Assembly (NCBI RefSeq): GCF_014192015.1
Contig: NZ_JACHXJ010000003.1
Span: 372,001-436,000, forward strand
DNA length: 64,000 nt
Direction of reading: 5' to 3'
Source: Paenibacillus rhizosphaerae
GTDB lineage: Bacteria; Bacillota; Bacilli; Paenibacillales; Paenibacillaceae
The position numbers were made by a program, and so were the translations under genes. The notes beneath the pieces were generated by a model, which was not told where the DNA came from, made no database searches, and was given only the letters and a program-made list of their open reading frames with translations. Below are positions 1 through 7,285 of the stretch, in pieces (position 1 is the first letter of the stretch; every line of letters begins with the position of its first letter).

Positions 1-32
1 GTCTCCCGCCGTTCCTCATAGGTTAAGGACAT
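1..32 (-). CDS. 5' end of a leftward regulator-like gene (partial)
   Basis: Ten codons of a gene reading off the left edge. It starts with ATG at 32-30 behind AAGGAGG with good spacing, and the peptide reads MSLTYEERRE. This opening resembles DeoR-family regulators, which often begin with a short stretch rich in E and R before the helix-turn-helix, but ten residues cannot prove a family. It is divergent from the phosphoesterase gene, and the shared intergenic region holds repeated ACATGTGGTTT-like boxes, which fits a self-regulating repressor. Confidence 0.45.
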   Translation of the reverse strand, partial: MSLTYEERRE

Positions 33-73
33 ATCGAAACCCTCCTTTATACCAAAAGGCTTAGTATTTGGAC

Positions 74-247
74 ACATGTGGTTTTTCATCGCTTACATGT
101 GTTTTGTTGTTGTTTCTTATAAGTGTAGTTGTCGATGGAGAGGGATGTCAAACTCCAGAAAAAATCGATTGACATCAGCTTCCAGCCGGAATAAAATCAA
201 CTAAAACCACATAAATACACATAATACAACATTCATATGTGTGGTTT
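74..247. promoter_or_regulatory. Divergent control region with repeated ACATGTGGTTT-like boxes
   Basis: Related boxes occur at 74-84 (ACATGTGGTTT), 95-105 (ACATGTGTTTT), 203-213 (AAAACCACATA), 214-224 (AATACACATAA) and 235-247 (ATATGTGTGGTTT). Those at 74 and 235 point one way and the 203 box points the other, so 203 and 235 form a loose inverted pair. The last box lies just upstream of the chosen phosphoesterase start at 285. The arrangement looks like an operator array for the leftward regulator. Its identity and effect are inferred. Confidence 0.45.
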
Positions 248-284
248 GTTAAACCAACGTAAAATGACGAGGGGGAAACGTGAG

Positions 285-1247
285 ATGAGCCAACGCTTGT
301 CTTTTCGAAAGGACGGCACCTTTACGATTGTTCAGTTCACCGATTTGCATTGGATGGACGGCAGATCTGAGGACCAGCGCACACGGGGGATCATGGAACG
401 GGTCATGGATGCAGAGAAACCCGATTTGGTCGTGATCACCGGAGACGTCATTTATACCGGACCGGTGTCCCCGGGGAAAAAGGAATGTGAGCATCCCCGG
501 GAAGCCTTCCGGGAGGCGGTCGCTGCTGTGGAAGAGCGCGGCATCCCGTGGGCGGTCGTCTTCGGCAATCATGATACGGAAAACCGGATCAGCCGGGACG
601 AACTGATGCAGACCGTGCTGGAGCACCGGCACACGGTGACCGAGCCCGGTCCGGCGGACTTGAGCGGGTCGGGCAATTACACGCTGGAGCTGATGGACAC
701 GGAGGGGCGTCCTGCCGCCAACCTGTATTTCCTCGATTCCGGTGATTATTCCAGCCTCGAGCAGGTCCCCGGGTACAACTGGATCCAGCGGGACCAAATC
801 AACTGGCTCGCCGCCGAATCCGCCAGGCTGAACCCGAACAGGCAGGCGGAGAAGCTGCCTGCGCTGGCGTTCTTCCATATCCCGATTCCCGAATACCAGG
901 AAGTGTGGGACACCCAGGTCTGCTATGGGCATAAATACGAACGGGTCTGCAGCCCCCCGGTCAACTCCGGGCTGTTTGCAGCACTGGTCGAAATGGGCGA
1001 CGTCATCGGCACGTTCTGCGGACACGATCATATCAACGATTACAGCGGAACGTTGCACGGTATCCGCCTGAGTTATGGGAGGGCCACAGGATGTAATACT
1101 TACGGTAAAGAAGGATTTATGCGGGGTGCCCGCGTCATCCGCCTGTCCCTCGGCGAGAAGGACTTCGATACCTGGCTCCGGCTGGAGGACGGGTCGGCCG
1201 CTCTGGAACAGCCGATTCATGAACCCGATACCCAAGGAACCAACTAA
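285..1247 (+). CDS. Calcineurin-like metallophosphoesterase
   Basis: A 320-residue cytosolic-looking protein with no signal peptide. It carries the metallophosphoesterase metal-binding series: D20-x-H22, G53-D54, G94-N95-H96-D97, a later H in the FFHIP segment, and G-H247-D-H249. Enzymes of this family use a two-metal centre to hydrolyse phosphomono- or diesters; the substrate here is unknown. ATG 285 is preferred over the in-frame ATG at 237 because GAGGGGG lies about nine bases upstream of it, while 237 has no ribosome site and falls in the operator region. The EamA gene follows after 22 bases, suggesting one transcript. Confidence 0.85.
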   Translation: MSQRLSFRKDGTFTIVQFTDLHWMDGRSEDQRTRGIMERVMDAEKPDLVVITGDVIYTGPVSPGKKECEHPREAFREAVAAVEERGIPWAVVFGNHDTENRISRDELMQTVLEHRHTVTEPGPADLSGSGNYTLELMDTEGRPAANLYFLDSGDYSSLEQVPGYNWIQRDQINWLAAESARLNPNRQAEKLPALAFFHIPIPEYQEVWDTQVCYGHKYERVCSPPVNSGLFAALVEMGDVIGTFCGHDHINDYSGTLHGIRLSYGRATGCNTYGKEGFMRGARVIRLSLGEKDFDTWLRLEDGSAALEQPIHEPDTQGTN

Positions 1248-1269
1248 ACAACCAAGGGGCTGACTCATT

Positions 1270-2127
1270 TTGTTATTACCGATTGTCCTTGTGATTGCTT
1301 CCGGCATGGCCCATGCTGTATGGAGCATGTTCACCAAGCGGAGCCGCAGCAAAAGCGTCTTTCTGTGGTCCATCATGATGGTCGCGACCATTCTGCTGCT
1401 GCCGGTGCTAATTACCGTACTCTGGAAGAATCCGATGAACGCCGCTTCCTACGGCCTGCTGCTGCTGTCGATGCTTCTTCAAGCCGTTTATTCCTGGCTC
1501 TTGTCGAAAACCTATGAGCTGGGCGACCTGTCGCAAATCTATCCGATCATGCGGGGCACCAGCACACTGCTTGTCCCCGTGATCGGCGTCCTTTTTCTGA
1601 ACGAGTCGCTGTCCGTCTTCGGCTGGCTCGGCATCCTCTGCATGCTCGGCGGATTCGCTGTGCTGAGCGGCATCGGCTCCAACAGCCGCAGCGGCGGGCA
1701 GCAGGCCCAAGGCTTGAAGCCCGTGCTTATGGCTTTGTGCGTCGGGCTGTGTACCACCTGCTACGTCTTCGTCGACAAGCTGAATTTGGAGCATGTCTCT
1801 CCGATCGCGCTGCTGGAGGTGACCAACATCGGATTTGTGCTTGGTCTGACCCCGGCCGTGATCGCCTCCGGAAAGATAATTGAGGAATGGAAGGCCAATA
1901 AAACTACGCTGCTGCTTGGGGCGGTTTTAAACCCGGGTTCCTATCTGCTGTTCCTGTTCGCCATGTCCCAGGCGCCAATGGCTCATATCAGCCCGCTGCG
2001 GGAAATCGGCACCATCTTCGCCACCTTCCTCGGTATCCTGCTTCTGAAGGAGCAGCAGGGATTGCGGCGGATGCTGTGTTCGGTCGTTATTTTTTGCGGC
2101 ATTGTCCTGATCGGTATGCTGGGCTGA
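1270..2127 (+). CDS. EamA/DMT-family membrane transporter
   Basis: A 285-residue, highly hydrophobic protein with about ten predicted membrane spans in two repeated halves, as in drug/metabolite exporters of the EamA type. A conserved P-x-M-R-G segment (YPIMRGTS, near residue 97) and a second-half counterpart (ISPLREIG) are typical of the repeat. The start is a TTG with AAGGGG ten bases upstream. It lies 22 bases after the phosphoesterase and before a clear terminator, so the two probably share an operon. The substrate cannot be read from sequence. Confidence 0.85.
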   Translation: MLLPIVLVIASGMAHAVWSMFTKRSRSKSVFLWSIMMVATILLLPVLITVLWKNPMNAASYGLLLLSMLLQAVYSWLLSKTYELGDLSQIYPIMRGTSTLLVPVIGVLFLNESLSVFGWLGILCMLGGFAVLSGIGSNSRSGGQQAQGLKPVLMALCVGLCTTCYVFVDKLNLEHVSPIALLEVTNIGFVLGLTPAVIASGKIIEEWKANKTTLLLGAVLNPGSYLLFLFAMSQAPMAHISPLREIGTIFATFLGILLLKEQQGLRRMLCSVVIFCGIVLIGMLG

Positions 2128-2165
2128 ACAGTTGGCACAAAGGGGAACAGTCCATATAAATGTAG

Positions 2166-2191
2166 AAAAGCGCGCCTAGGGCGCGCTTTTT
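2166..2191. terminator. Bidirectional intrinsic terminator
   Basis: AAAAGCGCGC, a short loop, then GCGCGCTTTTT. A-run and T-run on either side let it end the rightward EamA transcript and the convergent leftward flavin oxidoreductase transcript. Confidence 0.85.
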
Positions 2192-2211
2192 CGCAAAACA
2201 GCAGCCTATCT

Positions 2212-3348
2212 TCAAGCCTGTTCAACATGGCCCGCGATCGGGAACCATCCCGGCGTATGAACGATTTTGTGCCATAATCGATCGGCAATCCCCAGTTTTT
2301 CCTGATCGTGTAACGTGATCTCCGTACGGATTTCGTTTTCCCTGCCCTGCGCTACCTTTTCGACCCAATCCGGATCGATAATCAGCTCACGTCCCAGTGC
2401 GATAAGCGGAACCCCCGATTGCAGCGCTCTAAGCGCCTCGTCAGGTGTGCGGATCGATCCTACACCAATCACGGGAACCCTTTGCCCGGCGAGCTCATCA
2501 ATGATTTCCATTCTGGAGCGATGATTTTCTACTCCACTTCTGGGTTTGGACCAAAAATCCATCAAAGAAACATGCAAATAATCCAGGTTTGTACCGGCGA
2601 GGGTATCTACCAGTCTGAGTGTATCCACCATCGTAATGCCAGGCGTCATTTCTTCTTCCGGCGAAAACCGGTATCCTACAAGAAACGGCTGTCTGGCATG
2701 TTCGGCCACCACTTTGATTACTTCATCCACCACAGCAAGCGGAAACGCCATTCGTCTGTCTAGATCCCCTCCCCAACGATCATCGCGCCGGTTGGTGTAT
2801 GGCGAAAAAAATTGCTGGATCAGAAACCGATTGGCACCGTGAATCTCTACCCCGTCGAAGCCCGCCTCGATCGCCCTCCGGGTGCTGGCGCCAAACGCGC
2901 GGATGATCTCTATAATTTCCTGCTCTTCAAGCGCCCGGGGGATCACGTTCTGCCCCTCTTTTGCAATCGCGCTCGCACTTACGATCTCGCCGTTCGGTAC
3001 TGCCTCCGGCAGGCCTTCGCGTCCCCCATGAAAGATTTGCAGAATCGCTTTGGCCCCGCGTGTTTTGATGGCTGCTGCCAGGCGCTGCAAGCTTGGGACC
3101 TGATCGTCATGGTCCGCGGCGATTTCTCCTCCGAATACTTTGCCACTCGTTGTGACGATCGCGCTGCCCGTGACAGCCATTCCAACACCGTTCGAACGGC
3201 TTTCATAATACGCGATGACATCATCCGATATCGCACCGTCATGCCGGGAGTAAGAAATCGTCATCGGTGCAAGAACGACGCGGTTCTTGACTTCGACTCC
3301 ACTTTTGAAGCGATACGGCTCCATTAAAAGCTGATATTTAGGGTTCAT
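2212..3348 (-). CDS. NADH:flavin oxidoreductase, Old Yellow Enzyme family
   Basis: A 378-residue TIM-barrel flavoprotein of the OYE class. Visible hallmarks are NRVVLAPM near the N-terminus, the H-G-G-R (IFHGGREG) and V-E-I-H-G-A-N-R (GFDGVEIHGANRFL) FMN/substrate segments, and the C-terminal I-G-V-G-S and L-G-R-E FMN-phosphate region. It resembles the B. subtilis YqiG type. Family members reduce electrophilic enones, quinones or nitro compounds with NAD(P)H. ATG 3348 is chosen because AAGGAGGAG sits just upstream; the longer frame from 3366 would start inside that ribosome site. It is divergent from a MerR regulator that shares the control region. Confidence 0.9.
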   Translation of the reverse strand: MNPKYQLLMEPYRFKSGVEVKNRVVLAPMTISYSRHDGAISDDVIAYYESRSNGVGMAVTGSAIVTTSGKVFGGEIAADHDDQVPSLQRLAAAIKTRGAKAILQIFHGGREGLPEAVPNGEIVSASAIAKEGQNVIPRALEEQEIIEIIRAFGASTRRAIEAGFDGVEIHGANRFLIQQFFSPYTNRRDDRWGGDLDRRMAFPLAVVDEVIKVVAEHARQPFLVGYRFSPEEEMTPGITMVDTLRLVDTLAGTNLDYLHVSLMDFWSKPRSGVENHRSRMEIIDELAGQRVPVIGVGSIRTPDEALRALQSGVPLIALGRELIIDPDWVEKVAQGRENEIRTEITLHDQEKLGIADRLWHKIVHTPGWFPIAGHVEQA

Positions 3349-3397
3349 GTGCGTCTCCTCCTTCATATGTCAGGGATATGTCTCCCTGGTAGAGCAC

Positions 3398-3428
3398 ATT
3401 GTAAAAGTTGGAGTCGAATCGAAGTCAA
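3398..3428 (-). promoter_or_regulatory. MerR-type promoter of the flavin oxidoreductase gene
   Basis: On the minus strand TTGACT (3428-3423) and TACAAT (3403-3398) are separated by exactly 19 bases. A 19-bp spacer is the mark of promoters activated by MerR-family proteins, which untwist the over-long spacer. The spacer holds an imperfect dyad sharing the element TTGGAGTCG with the divergent promoter. Confidence 0.75.
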
Positions 3429-3478
3429 GACACCGGGGATGAAGCCGTTGTACGAAAAAAAAGGTAAGCTGACCCCGT

Positions 3479-3509
3479 TTGACTTGGAGTCGGCTCCAAG
3501 ATATATAAT
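3479..3509 (+). promoter_or_regulatory. MerR-type promoter and operator of the merR-like gene
   Basis: TTGACT at 3479-3484 and TATAAT at 3504-3509 are separated by 19 bases. The spacer contains a perfect dyad, CTTGGAG-N4-CTCCAAG (first base in the -35 box), very like the operators of AdhR/NmlR-type MerR proteins that respond to aldehydes or other electrophiles. It drives the regulator gene at 3544. Confidence 0.8.
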
Positions 3510-3543
3510 GCATGTAAGTTTCCATTTCAGGAGGTGCAAAGTG

Positions 3544-4065
3544 ATGACCGGGCAATCGTTCACAATAAAGCAAACCGCGGAGCTGACTGGACTTTCCGAG
3601 GACACGATCCGTTATTACGAAAAAATCAAGCTGCTCCCTCCGGCGGACAGGAAGGACAACGGGCACCGCGTCTACCGCTGGAAGGATATCCATACGATCA
3701 AATTAATATCCTGCCTGAAAAAAACAGGGATTTCCCTGGAGGCCATGAGGCCGTTCCTGAAAGCATCCGGTAACCCTGATCCCGCCGAATATCTTGAGTT
3801 GGCCCAGACGCTGAAGAGCCACCGTGAACAAATCGTCGAGCAAATCTCATCACTTCAGCAGCTCGTTGATTTCATTGACGTTAGACTGGAAAAAGGGTGC
3901 CCCAGCGGGGAGTACCCGGATCAATGTCCCGACGACGGTTTGGAAGCCGGATTAAAAGACAGACTGGAAGACGGTTTGGCAGACCGTAAGGAGAAAACAG
4001 AAGCAAAGCCCATTTCCGTTGAGGAGATGAGCTATTTTCCGCAGCTGCGAAAACGGGCGAATTGA
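3544..4065 (+). CDS. MerR-family transcriptional regulator
   Basis: A 173-residue protein with the winged helix-turn-helix at about 5-45 (TIKQTAELTGLSEDTIRYYE) followed by the MerR recognition segment, then a helical dimerisation arm at about 85-125. The C-terminal tail is unusually long, acidic and cysteine-bearing (two cysteines ten apart). ATG 3544 has AGGAGG nine bases upstream; a GTG at 3541 is the alternative. It is divergent from the flavin oxidoreductase, with 19-bp-spacer promoters in both directions, so it very probably activates both in response to an electrophile. The effector is inferred. Confidence 0.88.
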   Translation: MTGQSFTIKQTAELTGLSEDTIRYYEKIKLLPPADRKDNGHRVYRWKDIHTIKLISCLKKTGISLEAMRPFLKASGNPDPAEYLELAQTLKSHREQIVEQISSLQQLVDFIDVRLEKGCPSGEYPDQCPDDGLEAGLKDRLEDGLADRKEKTEAKPISVEEMSYFPQLRKRAN

Positions 4066-4162
4066 GGAATAAGCAAACCGTTCCATAGATCAATTGATTT
4101 TCTTGAAACCCCCGTGGTAAGTTTAAGAGGACCATCATCCGGGGGGAGCGGGATACGAGCGT

Positions 4163-5425
4163 ATGAATGAAAGGATAGCCGATAAGCAGTCAGCCGCCGA
4201 AGGCGAATGGAGTTCTTCCAGGACATGGAAGCTAGTGTTCGGACTGAAGCTCTTGCTTAACTTAGCCCTGTCCGGCCTCATTTATTTTGATTATTCGATT
4301 GCGCTGTTTTGGAGACTCAGCTTCATTTTTATTTCCATCGTGGCCCTTTTGTTCGCCAATTACGTCTATCTGAATCGCGGCAAGCGGCGAAGCGGTTTGT
4401 TCCACTTGCTCATCCTCGATTTTTTGCTATCCGCCACCTACGGATACATCCATATCGCGGGAGACTTCCCGAATCATCTTTTCGTCGGCATTACGGCGCT
4501 GGCCATCTTGATGTTCGCGCAGAGTATCCGCGGGATCATCTGGACATGCCTGCTACTGCTGGGCGTGTACGTTCTGACGATGGGAAGCTTGGATTGGTAT
4601 GTCTACCGGCAATTGGACAAAATCAGCTATTTTACGACCGGGTCGTTCATCGTGTTCGCTGGCATCGTGTGCGTGCTGATCCATTTTTATCGGAGCGCGC
4701 GCACGGACACCCTGAAGCTGTATGGAGAGTTGATGCAGTCGCATGCGCAATTGCAGACGTACGCGCTCCAAACGGAAGAGTGGGGCGCCGCCAAGGAGCG
4801 GATCCGCATCGCGCGGGAGATTCACGATACGGTCGGCCATAAGTTAACGGCGCTGCTCGTCCAAATGCAGGCGGCGCGCAAATTAAGCCGGCTCGATCCG
4901 CAGCGCAGCGAACAAACCTACGCGGAATGCGAGAACTTGATTCGGGCGTCGTTGCAGGAAATTCGGCTTTCGGTCCGGGCCATTCGCGACGAACCGATCC
5001 GTTCGACTTCGCTGCAGGAGCGTCTGGCGGAGCTCGCGCAGGAATTCACCAAGTGGGCGGAAGTGCAAACGACGCTGGAAGTGGAGGGTCGGGCCGTCGC
5101 GCTGCCGGGCGACCTGCAGCTGACCGCGTACCGCATCGTGCAGGAATCCCTCACGAACGCCCAGAAACACGGTCATGCCCGGAAGGCCGAGATCGTGCTC
5201 GCCTATACCGACAATGGGTTTTCGCTTCGCATCCGCAACGACGGCGAAGCGCCCGCGGAACTGAAGCCGGGCTTCGGGTTAATCAATATGCAAGAACGAG
5301 TACGAGAGTGGAACGGGGAAGTGCAGTTAGGGACGGAGACGGGAACTGGCTTCGCGGTCGACGTCCGCTTCCCCTATGCCGCCGGCGGAAATGGAGCGGA
5401 TGTCATTGAAAATTCTCATCGTTGA
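4163..5425 (+). CDS. Sensor histidine kinase, NarL-partner (HisKA_3) type
   Basis: A 420-residue membrane kinase. The first about 180 residues contain six hydrophobic segments with very short loops, so sensing is probably within or at the membrane. A linker helix leads to the HisKA_3 dimerisation domain with phospho-acceptor H221 in REIHDTVGHKL, and a HATPase_c domain at about 310-405 (the N-box helix includes Q-E-S-L-T-N-A, with a later G-F-G-L motif). This architecture matches DesK/LiaS-like kinases. Its stop overlaps the response regulator start by 26 bases, so the pair is translationally coupled. Confidence 0.9.
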   Translation: MNERIADKQSAAEGEWSSSRTWKLVFGLKLLLNLALSGLIYFDYSIALFWRLSFIFISIVALLFANYVYLNRGKRRSGLFHLLILDFLLSATYGYIHIAGDFPNHLFVGITALAILMFAQSIRGIIWTCLLLLGVYVLTMGSLDWYVYRQLDKISYFTTGSFIVFAGIVCVLIHFYRSARTDTLKLYGELMQSHAQLQTYALQTEEWGAAKERIRIAREIHDTVGHKLTALLVQMQAARKLSRLDPQRSEQTYAECENLIRASLQEIRLSVRAIRDEPIRSTSLQERLAELAQEFTKWAEVQTTLEVEGRAVALPGDLQLTAYRIVQESLTNAQKHGHARKAEIVLAYTDNGFSLRIRNDGEAPAELKPGFGLINMQERVREWNGEVQLGTETGTGFAVDVRFPYAAGGNGADVIENSHR

Positions 5426-6068
5426 CGATCAGCGTCTCATGCGCGAGGGGCTCGCGACCATCATCGGCCTGGAAGATGGCATGGAGGTGGTGGGAACGGC
5501 CGTGGACGGCCGCGACGCCTACAACCAGGTCGTCGAGCTGCGGCCGGACGTGGTGCTGATGGACATTCGGATGCCCGGTATAGACGGTGTGGCTGGGTCC
5601 GAATTGATACTGCGGCATGTGCCGGACACAAAGGTGCTGATCCTGACCACGTTCGACGACGCGGAATTGATTTTGCAAGCGCTGGAAAAAGGCGTTCAAG
5701 GGTACTTGCTGAAGGATTTGCCGTCGGAGGCGATCGTCAGCGCGATTCACACGGTGTACAACGGCGGCACGGTGCTACAACCGGACATCACGGCGATGCT
5801 GCTGCGCGAAATGAAAAAGATGGCGGACCGCGATCCGGATATGACGCGGCCCTTGCCTCCGGACACGCCCGACGCATTGGCGTCGCTGACCGACCGGGAA
5901 AAAGAGGTCCTCGCCTTGCTGGGGCAAGGCTTCAATAACAAGGAAATGGCCGAGGCGCTGACGATCACGGAAGGCACGGTGAAAAATCACGTCTCAAATC
6001 TGATCGCGAAGCTGGAGCTCCGCGACCGAACGCAGGCGGCCGTCTATGCGGTCCGTCACTCCATTTGA
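5400..6068 (+). CDS. LuxR/NarL-type response regulator
   Basis: A 222-residue regulator. Receiver domain at about 3-120 with acidic pocket D9-D10, phospho-acceptor D55 (LMDIRMPG) and conserved T/K positions (LTTFDD, LLKD). A GerE/LuxR helix-turn-helix follows at about 155-218 (LTDREKEVLALL, then TVKNHVSNL). The start at 5400 overlaps the end of the kinase gene and is preceded by GGAGCGG. Its last 39 bases and 127 bases of downstream DNA recur at 8751-8916. The target is not evident; the two hydrolase genes directly downstream are candidates by position. Confidence 0.92.
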   Translation: MSLKILIVDDQRLMREGLATIIGLEDGMEVVGTAVDGRDAYNQVVELRPDVVLMDIRMPGIDGVAGSELILRHVPDTKVLILTTFDDAELILQALEKGVQGYLLKDLPSEAIVSAIHTVYNGGTVLQPDITAMLLREMKKMADRDPDMTRPLPPDTPDALASLTDREKEVLALLGQGFNNKEMAEALTITEGTVKNHVSNLIAKLELRDRTQAAVYAVRHSI

Positions 6069-6195
6069 GCGAAACGAGCATTACTTTTGGCATAGCGTAT
6101 GAGATTCGTCATGCGCGGCGGCCCAAAGTGATGCTTTTTTTGCGTCCAATTCATGACGTTCAACAGATTTGGCCGTCCGCTATCCTTGGTAAGAT
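6030..6195 (+). repeat. 166-bp direct repeat, copy 1 (3' end of response regulator gene)
   Basis: Identical in length to the copy at 8751-8916 and differing at eight positions by my count. Bases 6030-6068 are the last codons of the response regulator gene (TQAAVYAVRHSI and stop); the rest is its terminator and downstream spacer. In the coding part the copies differ only by a synonymous CAC/CAT change. Confidence 0.92.
6078..6141 (+). terminator. Probable intrinsic terminator after the two-component genes
   Basis: GCATTACTTTTGG at 6078-6090 can pair imperfectly with CCAAAGTGATGC ending at 6134, followed by seven T. The loop is long (about 30 bases), so strength is uncertain. The second repeat copy keeps the T-run but pairs less well. 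Confidence 0.5.
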
Positions 6196-6299
6196 TAAAG
6201 GGAAAGAACGGTCAGTGCTTTGAAAACCAAGCAGCAAAATCGATCATCATTAAGAAAGAAAACAGGAACGTATATTCGAATCCAGGAGGAATAGAAATC

Positions 6300-7229
6300 A
6301 TGAAATTTATCAAGAGCAAAACCGTTTTAACCATTTCACTGGCAGCAGCATTTGTCGTAACCGGAGTCGGGGTAGTAGGCAGCGTATCCAAACCAAACGT
6401 TGCGAACGCAACTGCCTCTATTCATTCCAATGAAGTCATCGATACTGGAAGCGGCCATTATGTCACCGTTGATAAAAACGTGAGGTTGTACGTCGAGGAC
6501 GTAGGCAAAGGCAAACCGGTCGTCTTTCTTCATGGCTGGCCGTTTAATCATGAAATGTTCGAATATCAACAGAACACGCTGCCTGCCAAGGGAGTTCGGT
6601 TTATCGGGATCGATCTTAGGGGATTCGGCAAATCCGACCATACTTACGACGGCAATAATATGGAGACCTATGCGGATGATGTTCGCGCCGTCATCGAGAA
6701 ACTCAATTTAAAAGACGCCACACTGGTAGGCTTCTCCATGGGATCAACCGTCGCAACCGAATATGGGATCAAATATCAAGATAACAGGGTTTCCAAACTA
6801 ATACTCACCGCCGCCCCCACGCCTAAATGGGGAATTCCACAGGAAGCGGTCGATAGCCTCGTAGCCGGTCTGGTACAGGACCGCCCTCAAACACTTGCAG
6901 TCGGTGAAGGCACTTTCGTAAGTAAGACCTCTAAGGAGTATTTGGCATGGCTCGGCCAGTTGGAACTCGAAGCGGATTCCCATACAACCATCGAAAGCAT
7001 TAAATCGGTGGCTGCCACGGATTTGAGCGGAGAATTGGATCAAATCAAAGTGCCAACTCTTATTTTGCACGGCGTTCAAGATACAACCGTTCCATTTGCA
7101 GTTGCGGAAAAATTGCATAAGGGAATCAAAAACTCCACGTTGGTGCCTTTCGAAAACAGCGGTCACGGCCTCTTCCACGATGAAAAAGACAAGTACAACG
7201 AAGAGATCATTCATTTCGTCCGTCCTTAA
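6300..7229 (+). CDS. Exported alpha/beta-hydrolase (serine nucleophile)
   Basis: A 309-residue protein with a signal peptide at about 1-33 (MKFIKSK start, hydrophobic core, ending at A-N-A-T-A) and an alpha/beta-hydrolase fold of the non-heme chloroperoxidase/arylesterase type. Oxyanion segment H-G-W-P, nucleophile S146 in G-F-S-M-G, a probable acid Asp in the GVQDTTVP loop and His in SGHGLF. The start has AGGAGG eight bases upstream; the longer upstream frame lacks one. The signal peptide and ribosome-site region are nearly copied in the next gene. Substrate unknown; secreted esterase or lactonase activity is a family-level inference. Confidence 0.85.
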   Translation: MKFIKSKTVLTISLAAAFVVTGVGVVGSVSKPNVANATASIHSNEVIDTGSGHYVTVDKNVRLYVEDVGKGKPVVFLHGWPFNHEMFEYQQNTLPAKGVRFIGIDLRGFGKSDHTYDGNNMETYADDVRAVIEKLNLKDATLVGFSMGSTVATEYGIKYQDNRVSKLILTAAPTPKWGIPQEAVDSLVAGLVQDRPQTLAVGEGTFVSKTSKEYLAWLGQLELEADSHTTIESIKSVAATDLSGELDQIKVPTLILHGVQDTTVPFAVAEKLHKGIKNSTLVPFENSGHGLFHDEKDKYNEEIIHFVRP

Positions 7230-7285
7230 CGGGTTAAAGTAAGAAAAATGGGAACCTACATTCAAATTCAGGAGGAACAGAAATC

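Noticed and set aside
249..1391. Long leftward frame of 380 codons opposite the phosphoesterase gene
   Set aside because: It is the antisense shadow of a GC-rich coding region; the peptide has no family features, while the plus strand has all metallophosphoesterase motifs.
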